From Clostridia bacterium (GTDB taxonomy: Bacteria > Bacillota_A > Clostridia > Oscillospirales > Acutalibacteraceae): a DNA stretch of 25,595 nucleotides. The notes beneath the pieces are model-generated. The model saw only the letters and a list, made by a program, of their open reading frames with translations. It was not told the origin of the DNA and did no database searches. A program made the position numbers and the translations under genes. The stretch lies in assembly GCA_017549665.1 (NCBI GenBank), contig JAFYUD010000159.1:1-25595 (forward strand). The letters are read 5' to 3'. This document shows positions 7,444-15,671 of this stretch, piece by piece; within the stretch, counting starts at the first letter, position 1; each line of letters opens with the position of its first letter.

Positions 7444-8157
7444 ATGAAATATGCAGTACAGTTATATTCACTCCGTGATATGATCAATAACGGAGATGAT
7501 TTTCTTAAAATTCTTGAAGAAGTAAAAAAATTAGGCTTTGAGGGTGTTGAATTCGCAGGATATCACGGTTTGTCAGCAGAGACAATCAAGGCAAAGCTTG
7601 ATGAACTCGGACTCGTTCCCGTCGGCTGTCATATCAGCGTCAACGATTTCGACGATGACAAGATTGAAGAAACAGTGAAGTTCCACAAGACTCTCGGCGT
7701 TCTTTACTGCGGTACCGGCGGTGCTGCTCACGATACTGTCGAAGAATGCGAATACGCTGCAAATCTTCTTGCAAAGGGCAGTGCAGCGCTGGGTGTTCCT
7801 ACTTACTATCACAACCATACCGAAGAGTTTACTCCTCTTGAAAACGGCAAGACAGCAATGGAGGTCTTTGCTGAAAAGACTAAGCTTGAGCTTGATACAT
7901 ACTGGAGCTTCTGTGCTGGTATGGATAACTACAAGTATATCACTGAGAATGTTGATGATATTATTCTTCTTCATATCAAAGATGGTATCGACGGTAAGCC
8001 CAAGGCTCTCACAGAGGGCAACAATGACCTTGATGCAGTTATCAGAGCTGCAAAGGATAATAACATTGAATGGGTTATTCTTGAAAATGACGATCCCGTA
8101 CCCAATGGTCTTGAGGACATTACAAGAAGCATGAAGTATCTTCAGTCAGTAAAATAA
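7444..8157 (+). CDS. TIM-barrel sugar phosphate isomerase/epimerase-like protein
   Basis: A 237-residue TIM-barrel protein beginning MKYAVQLYSLRD, which is characteristic of the sugar phosphate isomerase/epimerase group. Probable metal ligands are in YYHNHTEEF, ELDTYW, LLHIKD and VILEND, in the expected order. The frame is open from 7405, inside the previous gene, but the ATG at 7444 is chosen from the homologous start and the GGGTGA motif just before it. No signal peptide. Third gene of the operon. Related proteins in levoglucosan and 3-keto-glycoside pathways perform beta-elimination or hydration on 3-oxo sugars; that role here is inference from context. Confidence 0.88.
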   Translation: MKYAVQLYSLRDMINNGDDFLKILEEVKKLGFEGVEFAGYHGLSAETIKAKLDELGLVPVGCHISVNDFDDDKIEETVKFHKTLGVLYCGTGGAAHDTVEECEYAANLLAKGSAALGVPTYYHNHTEEFTPLENGKTAMEVFAEKTKLELDTYWSFCAGMDNYKYITENVDDIILLHIKDGIDGKPKALTEGNNDLDAVIRAAKDNNIEWVILENDDPVPNGLEDITRSMKYLQSVK

Positions 8158-8173
8158 TTTGTGAGGTAAAATT

Positions 8174-9139
8174 ATGAAATTAGGTGTATTTACAACACTT
8201 CTGAGCAATCTTCCCTTTGAAGAAGCTCTTAAGTATTTTAAGTCTCTCGGCATCGAGGCTGTTGAAATCGGTTGCGGCGGTTACCCCGGTAACGCTCATG
8301 CAGATCCCGATATCCTTCTCAATGACGAAAAGGCTCTTGAGGATTTCAAGGCTCTTATTAAAAAGTACGACGTAGTTATCAGCGCACTCAGCTGCCACGG
8401 CAATCCCGTGCATCCCGACAAGGAAACTGCAAAGTATTTTGACGATGCAATCAGAAAGACAATTCTTCTTGCCGAGAAGCTTGATATTCATCAGATCAAT
8501 ACATTCTCAGGCTGTCCCGGTGACAGTGAGACTTCAAAATATCCTAACTGGGTAACATGTCCCTGGCCTGATGATTTTGGTAAGATTCTTGACTGGCAGT
8601 GGAATGAGGTTCTTATTCCTTACTGGAAGGAAATGGTTGAATTTGCAAAGGCACACGGCGTAAATAAGATTGCATTTGAAATGCATCCCGGCTTCTGTGT
8701 TTACAATACTGACACAATGCTTCGTATCCGTGAAGCTGTCGGACCCGAGCTTGGTGCAAACTTTGACCCCAGCCACCTTATCTGGCAGGGTATGGATCCC
8801 GTTGCTGTCATCAGAGAGCTTGGTGATGCAATCTTCCACGTTCACGCAAAGGATACGAAGCTTGACAAGTACAACATCGCAAAAACAGGTGTTCTTGATA
8901 CAAAGCCTTACGGTGATGAAATCAACCGTTCATGGATTTTCCGCAGTGTAGGCTACGGTAATGATGAAGTTTACTGGAAGGATATTGTTTCAAATCTTCG
9001 TCTGGTAGGCTATGATCACGTTCTTTCAATTGAACATGAAGATTCACTCATGAGTCAGAATGAAGGCCTTACAAAGGCTGTAGAGATGCTTCAGCGTGTT
9101 CTTATCAAGGAAAGCCCCGCTGAAATGTGGTGGGCATAA
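8174..9139 (+). CDS. TIM-barrel sugar phosphate isomerase/epimerase-like protein (long form)
   Basis: A 321-residue TIM-barrel protein, larger than its two neighbours because of an insertion rich in Trp and Pro (around WVTCPWPDD and LDWQW). Metal-ligand motifs are complete: FEMHPGF (Glu), NFDPSH (Asp), HVHAKD (His) and SIEHED (Glu). The start is set by GAGGT nine bases before the ATG at 8174. This longer form resembles isomerase/epimerase-like proteins found next to Gfo/Idh/MocA enzymes in sugar-derivative catabolism. It is the last gene of the operon and is followed by a strong terminator. Substrate and exact reaction are unknown. Confidence 0.9.
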   Translation: MKLGVFTTLLSNLPFEEALKYFKSLGIEAVEIGCGGYPGNAHADPDILLNDEKALEDFKALIKKYDVVISALSCHGNPVHPDKETAKYFDDAIRKTILLAEKLDIHQINTFSGCPGDSETSKYPNWVTCPWPDDFGKILDWQWNEVLIPYWKEMVEFAKAHGVNKIAFEMHPGFCVYNTDTMLRIREAVGPELGANFDPSHLIWQGMDPVAVIRELGDAIFHVHAKDTKLDKYNIAKTGVLDTKPYGDEINRSWIFRSVGYGNDEVYWKDIVSNLRLVGYDHVLSIEHEDSLMSQNEGLTKAVEMLQRVLIKESPAEMWWA

Positions 9140-9150
9140 AGTAAAATAAT

Positions 9151-9189
9151 AATCCGTGTCTTGCTTCGTTGCAGGACACGGATTTTTTT
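9151..9189 (+). terminator. Strong terminator between convergent operons
   Basis: A 14 bp stem (AATCCGTGTC extended by TTGC, pairing back with GCAG and GACACGGATT, one T-G pair), a TTCGTT loop and a run of T. It ends the TIM-barrel operon. On the opposite strand it follows directly on the stop codon of the DHHW gene (9188-9190) and is trailed by ATTATTATTTT, so it probably works in both directions. Confidence 0.9.
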
Positions 9190-10294
9190 ATTTGAATGAA
9201 TTTGAGTTGTTGAGAAGAATTGTGCTATAGATGAACAATATATCACAATTTTCAAAATTTACAAAAGAACCGAGGAACTGAGGACTTATATAACGTATGT
9301 CAACAAGTGTGATTTTTTTGTATCCTTCAACAAGCAACGGAGCAAGACTGCTTCCGAATGAATCTCTGAACATAACAAGCTCACGATCTGTTTCTGCATC
9401 CGGATTGTCGATTACCAGAAGCGGTTCCGTACCTGATAAAAACATTTCATACGGGTCTTTGCCTTCTGCAGCTTCCATGTCATACATCGGTTTTTCTGCA
9501 GGCTTGCCGGTATCGTAGCTTGTAACAACACAATTTTCAAGTGTTTTGTTTGTCAGATATTTTATTGTGTCAGCATTGAACGGTAATGCAGACTGACCGT
9601 AATATACTCCGTAAAATGGCTTTGCAAGAGTGTTTTCTTTGTACTCTGTCTGTACCTCTGCGCCCATCGATTCACCGATGAATTCAGCGATATCAGTGAT
9701 ATTTTCCTGACGCCAATGAGTATCAGTATAATAGTAATCATCTGCTGTCAGCATGTCAAAAATATCGATGTATGTCATGTATGAGATTTTTTCTTTCATA
9801 TATGACACAAGCTCATTGTAGTCAACTGACAGGTAACCGTTCTTCTCAGCAAGAAAATAGTTCTTATCGGGAATTACAGAAAAAAACATTTCTGATTCTG
9901 TGTCCTGAATGTATTTTTCATAGATAAATGAGAACTTGTCAGCTGCATTATCAAGCATATTGTAATTCAGCGGATATTCAAGCTTTGAAATATGACCGTC
10001 TGTTGAGAAAATATCGTTATTGTCTGATTTGATAAACAGAAATTTTTCACTGACAGCTTTGATTGTACGGAATGTGTCACGCAACGGAAACTGGTCAAGA
10101 GTAAAATCTTCAAAGTCAGCCATAAAATCAGCAGAAAGTATATTTTCCCATGTCAGCTCAGGAAATGATGCAAGCGCACGACGCTCTGAATCAGAATATC
10201 TGTCAGGAGCTTTTGCAATATTCCAGACAGTAAAGGTGAGTATAAAAACTGCAAAAATTACGGTGGTGATTATGTGTTTTGTTTTGTCTTTCAT
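9188..10294 (-). CDS. DHHW/AlgJ-like SGNH-type protein, partner of the MBOAT acyltransferase
   Basis: A 368-residue protein with an N-terminal membrane anchor or uncleaved signal (residues about 8-26) and an extracytoplasmic domain. Residues 191-194 (DTHW) correspond to the DHHW motif and residues 310-313 (RDSF) hold the putative nucleophile S312, as in AlgJ/AlgX/DltD-like SGNH acyl transferases that accept an acyl group from an MBOAT protein. The MBOAT gene lies 11 bases upstream, the standard pairing. Together they are expected to O-acylate (often O-acetylate) a cell-surface or exopolysaccharide; the acceptor is unknown. AGGAGGTG precedes the ATG at 10294. The two-residue DT in place of DH is a common variation in this family as far as I recall, so activity cannot be excluded. 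Confidence 0.85.
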   Translation of the reverse strand: MKDKTKHIITTVIFAVFILTFTVWNIAKAPDRYSDSERRALASFPELTWENILSADFMADFEDFTLDQFPLRDTFRTIKAVSEKFLFIKSDNNDIFSTDGHISKLEYPLNYNMLDNAADKFSFIYEKYIQDTESEMFFSVIPDKNYFLAEKNGYLSVDYNELVSYMKEKISYMTYIDIFDMLTADDYYYTDTHWRQENITDIAEFIGESMGAEVQTEYKENTLAKPFYGVYYGQSALPFNADTIKYLTNKTLENCVVTSYDTGKPAEKPMYDMEAAEGKDPYEMFLSGTEPLLVIDNPDAETDRELVMFRDSFGSSLAPLLVEGYKKITLVDIRYISPQFLGSFVNFENCDILFIYSTILLNNSNSFK

Positions 10295-10305
10295 ACTGCA
10301 CCTCC

Positions 10306-11703
10306 TCAGAATCTGAAATAAAGGAACGGATTGAATGAGCCGTCTACAAGATAAGCTGTAATCATAATCATAAGAATGACAAGAAATACAGACTCAATTA
10401 TATTCAGTATTTTAACTGATGATGAATTTCTGATTTTTGCAATGATTGTTGAAGGCAGGGGAGTTGCTCCGATAATTGCAAGGATAAATACAACAGCATA
10501 GCTCTTAAGATAATAGAAGGTTTCTGCTGAAAATACACTGATTCCTGCAAAACCGAACATTCCTTTAAGATCGGAAAATGCTTCAGTCATATTTCCTGCG
10601 TTGAAAATAACAAAGCTGATGATTACAAGGAACATTACATAGATATGAGAGAAAATTTTTGACTTCTTAAGCTTGTCGAGAAGCCATGTTTTTTCAATCA
10701 GAAGAATTACTGCAAAATATAAGCCCCATACAGGGAAATTCCATTCAGCGCCATGCCAGAAGCCTGTAAGCATCCATACAACAAGAATGTTTATAAACTG
10801 ACGGATTTTTGAAACTCTGTTTCCGCCAAGGGGAATGTAAACATAATCCCTGAACCATGAACCGAGTGAAATATGCCATCTTCTCCAGAATTCCGTAATA
10901 CTTTTGGATATATAGGGGTAATTGAAGTTTTCGATAAAATCAAACCCCATGATTTTTCCGAGACCTATTGCCATATCACTGTAACCTGAGAAATCGAAAT
11001 AGATATGCAGTGTGAAAGCGACTGCATAAATCCAGTAAAATACAACAGATTTGTCACCTGAAGCACGGAATATGTCACAAAGCTCACCGAGTGCATTTGC
11101 AATCAGAATTTTCTTTGAAAGACCGGTTATAAATCGTCTTATACCGTCTGAAATTTTTTCAAAATTGATGGATCTGTTTTCAAGCTGTGATGCGACATCA
11201 GAATATCTGACGATAGGACCTGCAATAAGCTGCGGAAAAAGTGAGATATATGCTGCAAGTGTTACGGGATTTTTCTGTGCAGGTGTATCGCCTCTGTAAA
11301 CATCGATTGTGTAGCTTAAAAGCTGGAAGGTATAGAATGATATACCGATAGGTAATGCAATTCTCAGAAGCGGCACGGAAAGACCTGTAACTGCATTGAA
11401 GTTGCTTATAAAGAAGTCAGCGTATTTGAAATATCCCAGTGCGCCGATGCTGAAAATTACTGACAGCGCAAGAAATATCTTTGATGCCTTTTTGCCTTTG
11501 AATTTTTCAATCAGCAGACCGAGTATATAACCTGCAGTGATTGATATGATCATCAGAATCACATATTTCGGCTCACCCCAGGCATAAAAGAAAAGGCTTG
11601 AGATAAGAATTACGGTATTTTTAAGTTTTTTAGGTGCTATAAAATACAGCAGAAGTACTGCCGGGAGAAAATAGTAAAGAAACGGGATGCTTGAAAAAAG
11701 CAA
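10306..11703 (-). CDS. MBOAT-family membrane O-acyltransferase (AlgI/DltB type)
   Basis: A 465-residue polytopic membrane protein beginning (M)LFSSIPFLYYFLP, the standard AlgI start. The MBOAT signature lies in WRRWHISLGSWFRDY (H277) and TGFWHGAEWNF (H317, the catalytic histidine). The family moves acyl groups across the membrane onto extracytoplasmic acceptors with an SGNH partner, which is the next gene. The frame is open from a GTG at 11712, but that GTG is part of the GAGGTG ribosome binding site. The TTG at 11703, five bases after it, gives the normal family N-terminus, so I take TTG as the start. No strong promoter of its own is evident; an AT-rich -10-like stretch lies at about 11720-11730. 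Confidence 0.92.
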   Translation of the reverse strand: MLFSSIPFLYYFLPAVLLLYFIAPKKLKNTVILISSLFFYAWGEPKYVILMIISITAGYILGLLIEKFKGKKASKIFLALSVIFSIGALGYFKYADFFISNFNAVTGLSVPLLRIALPIGISFYTFQLLSYTIDVYRGDTPAQKNPVTLAAYISLFPQLIAGPIVRYSDVASQLENRSINFEKISDGIRRFITGLSKKILIANALGELCDIFRASGDKSVVFYWIYAVAFTLHIYFDFSGYSDMAIGLGKIMGFDFIENFNYPYISKSITEFWRRWHISLGSWFRDYVYIPLGGNRVSKIRQFINILVVWMLTGFWHGAEWNFPVWGLYFAVILLIEKTWLLDKLKKSKIFSHIYVMFLVIISFVIFNAGNMTEAFSDLKGMFGFAGISVFSAETFYYLKSYAVVFILAIIGATPLPSTIIAKIRNSSSVKILNIIESVFLVILMIMITAYLVDGSFNPFLYFRF

Positions 11704-11709
11704 AATAAA

Positions 11710-11717
11710 CACCTCGC
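11710..11717 (-). promoter_or_regulatory. Ribosome binding site that fixes the TTG start of the MBOAT gene
   Basis: GCGAGGTG on the minus strand, five bases before TTG at 11703. It contains the GTG that naive calling would use as the start. Confidence 0.65.
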
Positions 11718-11738
11718 AAAAGTATAATATAAAGCAAA

Positions 11739-11770
11739 AATCATAATTTGCCGTAAGACAAATTATGATT
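11739..11770 (-). terminator. Hairpin terminator after the lipoprotein gene
   Basis: A perfect 12 bp inverted repeat (AATCATAATTTG and CAAATTATGATT) with an 8-base loop, followed on the minus strand by TTTTTGCTTTA. It lies 24 bases after the lipoprotein stop codon. The stem is AT-rich, so termination may be partial, allowing read-through into the MBOAT gene. Confidence 0.65.
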
Positions 11771-11793
11771 TAGTATGCGTATATTTAATCGAA

Positions 11794-12345
11794 TTAAGCC
11801 TCAAGAGACATGGGAGACATAACGAAGAATACTGTGTTGCCTTCAACAGCTGAAACCATTTCGTCTGCAGATGTGCAGATGTTCCATCTGAGGTTAGCAT
11901 TTTCTTCGAGTGTCTTTACGAACTCAACAACATCTGTGCCCTCTGAAAGTGTGAAAACATAACCAACGAAGGGGATTGTTCCGATCATGGGAGCAAACAT
12001 AACGCCTGCATCAAAACCTGTGATTTCAGCGTTGTCAAAACCATTAAGGAAACCGGGTTCAACGGGCATTGTTGCGGGACCGATAGCAGCAACTGCACTG
12101 CTTGCTGCAAGAGTGTCAGCGATTGTCTGAGCATCTGCACCTGTTGAAGCAATAGCCTTGAACTCTGTTGCAAGAGCATCAGCTACAGAGCCTGTTACAG
12201 CTGCTTCTGATGTTTCTTCTGCTGCATCGTTAACGATTACGTCTGCTTCTGTTGATGTTTCTTCATCTGTTACGGGTGCCTTTGAACATGCTGCGAATGA
12301 AAGTACCATTACAGCTGCCATGAGAATTGCGATTACTTTTTTCAT
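11794..12345 (-). CDS. Small secreted lipoprotein, function unknown
   Basis: A 183-residue protein with a lipoprotein signal: MKK start, hydrophobic core and lipobox LSFAAC with the lipidated cysteine at residue 20. Residues 21-75 are rich in Ala, Thr, Glu and Asp, a likely extended linker. The rest is a compact domain containing GFLNGF, FAPMIGTIPFVGYVF and LRWNICTSADEM, which looks conserved but which I cannot assign. AAAGGAG is correctly placed before the ATG, and the gene has its own promoter (12407-12436) and hairpin terminator, so it is probably a single-gene unit. No enzyme motif is visible; a surface sensor, inhibitor or binding protein are all open. Confidence 0.8.
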   Translation of the reverse strand: MKKVIAILMAAVMVLSFAACSKAPVTDEETSTEADVIVNDAAEETSEAAVTGSVADALATEFKAIASTGADAQTIADTLAASSAVAAIGPATMPVEPGFLNGFDNAEITGFDAGVMFAPMIGTIPFVGYVFTLSEGTDVVEFVKTLEENANLRWNICTSADEMVSAVEGNTVFFVMSPMSLEA

Positions 12346-12406
12346 TGTCGTTTTCTCCTTTGGAGTTTTATTTTAATGGGTTAACATTAACAAATGTACC
12401 TTGTAT

Positions 12407-12436
12407 ATTCTACTATATAAGCAGGTAGTTTTGCAA
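12407..12436 (-). promoter_or_regulatory. Promoter for the lipoprotein gene
   Basis: Minus-strand TTGCAA (12431-12436), 18 bp spacer, TAGAAT (12407-12412). It leaves a leader of about 55 bases containing a weak 6 bp inverted repeat (TTAATG/CATTAA). Confidence 0.5.
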
Positions 12437-12518
12437 CAAATATTTATCAGTAATAATTACAAAGATTTGTTGTTTTTTTTGCTGCGATTTTACTTTTTCG
12501 TGAAAAACGAAAAAACTC

Positions 12519-12547
12519 TTGACAAGAAAATGGTGCAGTGATATAAT
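12519..12547 (+). promoter_or_regulatory. Consensus sigma-A promoter for trpB
   Basis: Perfect TTGACA (12519-12524), 17 bp spacer, perfect TATAAT (12542-12547). Together with the T-box leader this indicates strong initiation, with control exerted by termination. Confidence 0.9.
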
Positions 12548-12570
12548 TTATGTCAAGTTAATACATAAAC

Positions 12571-12837
12571 CGTTGAAGCGGAGATAACGGCAGTGATGCC
12601 TTTACAGAGAGCCTGCGTTGCTGAGAGTCAGGTAAGAAACAAGTTGTCAAATGGACCGCTGAGGGTACAGTCAAATGCGTTTTTGCGCAGAGTATTCTGT
12701 AACGTGTGACATACGTTAGTTGTCGGGGATATGTTTGTATCTTACTGAGTGCACGGAGTCTTCCGTGAATCAAGGTGGCACCACGGATAGTATTTATTCG
12801 TCCTTGACAGAATGTATATTTCTGTCGGGGATTTTTT
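12571..12837 (+). promoter_or_regulatory. Tryptophan-specific T-box riboswitch
   Basis: A T-box leader reads the charging state of a tRNA and lets transcription continue when that tRNA is uncharged. Stem I closes by AGCGG (about 12577) with CCGCT (12656-12660). AGATA opposite AAATGGA forms the specifier loop, placing UGG (Trp) at 12652-12654 followed by the usual purine. The T-box motif AAGGTGGCACCACGG is at 12772-12786, and its CACGG pairs with upstream CCGTG to form the antiterminator. The bulge UGGC (12776-12779) is complementary to GCCA, fitting a tRNA with discriminator G, as in bacterial tRNA-Trp. The alternative terminator is at 12801-12837, and trpB follows. The specifier, discriminator and downstream gene agree. 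Confidence 0.93.
12801..12837 (+). terminator. Regulatory terminator of the T-box leader
   Basis: A 10 bp stem (TCCTTGACAG pairing with CTGTCGGGGA, with T-G pairs) and six T. Its 5' arm can also pair with the TCAAGG just before the T-box motif, offering a route for competition with the antiterminator. Confidence 0.85.
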
Positions 12838-12885
12838 GTTTTTACAGATTTATACGAAACTTATTTTATATCGGAGGAAACAATA

Positions 12886-14109
12886 ATGGAATTCAACGGC
12901 GTTAATTTTGATACCTATTTCAATAATTATCCTGATAAAGACGGTTATTTCGGCAAATACGGCGGTGTTTATATTGATGATAAGCTCAAGGCTGCTATGG
13001 CTGAAATAACAGAAGCATATTATTCAATCTGTCAGTCAAGAAAATTCATTGCAGAGCTTCGCAGAATCAGAAAGGAATTTCAGGGCAGACCTACTCCCGT
13101 AACTCATCTTGAAAGACTTTCAGACGCACTCGGCGGTAAGGTGCAGCTTTACGCAAAGAGAGAAGACCTTAATCATTCAGGCGCTCATAAGCTTAATCAC
13201 TGTATGGGTGAAGCACTTCTTGCAAAGTATATGGGTAAAAAGAAGATTATTGCAGAGACAGGAGCAGGTCAGCATGGTGTTGCACTTGCAACTGCAGCTG
13301 CATTCTTCGGTCTTGAATGTGATATTTATATGGGCTCTGTTGATATTAAAAAACAGGCTCCCAATGTTGCACGTATGAAAATTCTCGGTGCAAATGTTGT
13401 TGAAGTCACACACGGTCTTCAGACACTTAAGGAAGCTGTTGATGCCGCATTTGATGCATACAGCAAGGAATATAATGATTCAATTTACTGTATCGGTTCA
13501 GTTCTCGGACCTCATCCGTTCCCCATGATGGTTCGTGACTTCCAGAGTGTAGTCGGTATTGAAGCACGAGATCAGTTTATCGAAATGACAGGCCATCTTC
13601 CTAATGCAATCGTAGCTTGTGTTGGCGGCGGTTCAAATGCTGCAGGCCTTTTTGCAGGCTTCCTTAATGACCCTGTTGATATTTACGGTATCGAACCTCT
13701 CGGCAGAGGTCCCAAGCTTGGTGATCATGCTGCAAGCCTTAAATACGGTACAGAGGGTATCATGCATGGCTTCAATTCAATCATGCTTAAGGATGAAAAC
13801 GGTGAGCCCGCACCTGTTTATTCGGTAGCATCAGGTCTTGATTATCCATCATCAGGTCCCGAACATGCATTCCTTCAGGAAATCGGCAGAGTAAAATATG
13901 ATGTTATCGATGATAATGAAACAATTGATGCTTTTTATAAGCTCAGCCGTCTTGAGGGTATTATTCCTGCTATCGAAAGCTCACATGCTGTTGCTTACGG
14001 TATGAAGCTTGCAAAGAGCATGGATCACGGTTCAGTGCTTATCAATCTCTCAGGCAGAGGTGATAAGGATATGGACTATATCATTGAAAATTACGGAATT
14101 CCCGAATAA
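12886..14109 (+). CDS. trpB: Tryptophan synthase beta chain (solitary)
   Basis: A 407-residue PLP enzyme that joins indole and L-serine to make L-tryptophan. Motifs match TrpB type 1: [21 protein letters not shown] with the PLP lysine K102, AETGAGQHG with the catalytic E124, CVGGGSNA (phosphate loop), [11 protein letters not shown] and SGRGDKD at the C-terminus. It is not the TrpB2 type. No trpA or other trp gene flanks it: a terminator follows at once and the next gene is convergent. It may use free indole (salvage), or a TrpA encoded elsewhere. GGAGG lies before the ATG at 12886. Expression is controlled by the Trp T-box immediately upstream. Confidence 0.95.
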   Translation: MEFNGVNFDTYFNNYPDKDGYFGKYGGVYIDDKLKAAMAEITEAYYSICQSRKFIAELRRIRKEFQGRPTPVTHLERLSDALGGKVQLYAKREDLNHSGAHKLNHCMGEALLAKYMGKKKIIAETGAGQHGVALATAAAFFGLECDIYMGSVDIKKQAPNVARMKILGANVVEVTHGLQTLKEAVDAAFDAYSKEYNDSIYCIGSVLGPHPFPMMVRDFQSVVGIEARDQFIEMTGHLPNAIVACVGGGSNAAGLFAGFLNDPVDIYGIEPLGRGPKLGDHAASLKYGTEGIMHGFNSIMLKDENGEPAPVYSVASGLDYPSSGPEHAFLQEIGRVKYDVIDDNETIDAFYKLSRLEGIIPAIESSHAVAYGMKLAKSMDHGSVLINLSGRGDKDMDYIIENYGIPE

Positions 14110-14113
14110 AAAT

Positions 14114-14145
14114 AATGCAGCACGAAAGTGCTGCATTTGTTTTTA
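14114..14145 (+). terminator. Bidirectional terminator between trpB and the ygjV-like gene
   Basis: A perfect 10 bp stem (AATGCAGCAC and GTGCTGCATT) with a stable GAAA loop, then TGTTTTT. On the minus strand the stem is followed by ATTTTTATT, so it can also end the operon read from 18406 down to 14143, whose last stop codon it adjoins. Confidence 0.88.
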
Positions 14146-14673
14146 TTCCTGATTAGCTTTCTGTTTTCTGTCGTGAATTATCATACCTGCAACTGTGAAA
14201 ATAAGCAGCGGAATGTGAGATGTGAGTGCTCCGTATGATTTGGAAACAATATCATAAAGTATCCACAGACAAGTGTTTACGATAATCCAGAATCTGTATT
14301 TTGCTCCGTTTTTCTGTACTATACCCATTATGAATGACAGGCATGCAACAATAGCAAGAATAACAATCGGAGCAAATCCGCCAACTGCAATGTTGACAGC
14401 AACGAATGAAACTGCATAAATTGCAATAAGCCACCTGGGAAGAGGTTTTTCCTTTGATTCAAAGAAATAATTTACAATTGACTGTATTCCGCCAAGAAAG
14501 CATGATGCTGCGCCGTTTATTCCGCTTCCTCCGAGAAGATATCCTGTTGCAACAAGGAAGTTTGCGCAACAGACAAGGAAAAGTATCGCTTTCATATTCT
14601 TACCTTTTATAAGGGAAGCTGAAATCATTGAAATCATACCGAGTATGCTCAGCACGTATGATAATATCTGCAT
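14143..14673 (-). CDS. YgjV-family inner membrane protein
   Basis: A 176-residue integral membrane protein with about five or six hydrophobic helices. The closing part, KYRFWIIVNTCLWILYDI followed by a short helix and a basic tail, is typical of the YgjV (Imp-YgjV) family, conserved in many bacteria and without an established function. The ATG at 14673 has AAGGTG just upstream, overlapping the end of the glycosyltransferase gene region (12 bases between genes). It is the last gene of the operon with two glycosyltransferases and a GH36-like enzyme; whether it helps move or anchor their product is unknown. Confidence 0.8.
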   Translation of the reverse strand: MQILSYVLSILGMISMISASLIKGKNMKAILFLVCCANFLVATGYLLGGSGINGAASCFLGGIQSIVNYFFESKEKPLPRWLIAIYAVSFVAVNIAVGGFAPIVILAIVACLSFIMGIVQKNGAKYRFWIIVNTCLWILYDIVSKSYGALTSHIPLLIFTVAGMIIHDRKQKANQE

Positions 14674-14685
14674 GTAATCACCTTT

Positions 14686-15657
14686 TTATTTCCTGAATTT
14701 TAAAAACAACGGCAGAAAATGCTTCTGACAGAATGCAACTGAAAATGCCAAAAGATAATTAAGATTTGCATTGCCTGTTGCTATTACTTTTCTGATAATT
14801 TCACCGGCAACCGAGAGTTGTTTTGTCTTCATCGCTTCAATAACGCAAGAGTCTTTTATAATGTTTTTTATCTGTTGTTTCTTTTGTGAGGTCGTAAGCT
14901 TGCAGTTTCCTGCAAATAATACTGTCATACAGGAAAGCACATTTTTAAGAAACATATAATTGCTTACATTTTTGTCGCTGCAAAGTGCTGAGTAATAAGA
15001 ATGAATAACCTTGCATGCATCAAATTTTTCAGGTATATAACCCGATATCAGGCTTACGTTTTTGTCGATATTGTAATTGTATAAAACATCGGGTATAGCT
15101 TTTACCACAGGCTGAAGCCTGAGTATTTCAGCGTTGAAAATACGGTCTTCACCGTATCTGTAATCCTTGAAACGGATGTTGTTGCTGTTGATAAAATCAC
15201 GTCTGTATACCTTGTTCCACACCTGATTGAGAAGATTGTTTCTGTAATATTCATCAATGCTGAAGGGGGAGGTGAGTGAGTAAACTTTATCCTCTGCTCT
15301 TGACTGAAAATTCTGTCTGAAACCGAAAATCAGCATATCTGTGTCCTTTTCTGTTTCGGAAAGGACTTTTGTTATTTCAGGCTCAAAAGTATCGTCACTG
15401 TCGATAAACATTACGTATTTTCCCTGAGCTATGCTGATTCCGTTGTTTCTTGCCGCTGCAGGACCTGAATTTTCCTGACGGACAATTTTTATATTCTGAT
15501 GTTTTTCTTTGAGCTGATTGATTTTTTCCGGGGTGGAATCCGATGACCCGTCATCTATGATTATTATCTCGGAATCCTGACAAAAAGCAGCGGAAGCCAC
15601 TGCGTTTTCAATCGTGTCGGCACAGTTGTATGCCGGAATGATTATGCTCAGTTGCAT
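14686..15657 (-). CDS. Family 2 glycosyltransferase
   Basis: A 323-residue inverting GT-A glycosyltransferase. LSIIIPAYNCADTIENAV is the classic GT2 start, IIIDDGSSDSTPE binds the nucleotide, GPAAARNNGI is conserved, and FIDSDD holds the DxD metal site. There is no signal peptide; the C-terminus carries hydrophobic and basic patches that may touch the membrane. Such enzymes add single sugars to surface polysaccharides or other glycoconjugates; donor and acceptor cannot be read from sequence. GGAGG precedes the ATG at 15657, 14 bases after the GT4 stop. Confidence 0.92.
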   Translation of the reverse strand: MQLSIIIPAYNCADTIENAVASAAFCQDSEIIIIDDGSSDSTPEKINQLKEKHQNIKIVRQENSGPAAARNNGISIAQGKYVMFIDSDDTFEPEITKVLSETEKDTDMLIFGFRQNFQSRAEDKVYSLTSPFSIDEYYRNNLLNQVWNKVYRRDFINSNNIRFKDYRYGEDRIFNAEILRLQPVVKAIPDVLYNYNIDKNVSLISGYIPEKFDACKVIHSYYSALCSDKNVSNYMFLKNVLSCMTVLFAGNCKLTTSQKKQQIKNIIKDSCVIEAMKTKQLSVAGEIIRKVIATGNANLNYLLAFSVAFCQKHFLPLFLKFRK

Positions 15658-15671
15658 AGCAGAAGCCTCCG

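Noticed and set aside
12494..12514. Inverted repeat TTTTTCG / CGAAAAA just before the trpB promoter
   Set aside because: Seven-base AT-rich arms with no gene ending nearby on either strand. It could be an operator or chance; not enough support to call a terminator.
12558..12773. Minus-strand frame and a plus-strand frame (12720-12905) in the trpB leader
   Set aside because: They fall inside the T-box RNA, whose specifier loop, T-box motif and terminator explain the sequence. No ribosome binding sites.
12346..12885. Possible missed gene in the 540-base gap before trpB
   Set aside because: The gap is accounted for by the lipoprotein promoter, the consensus trpB promoter and the T-box leader.
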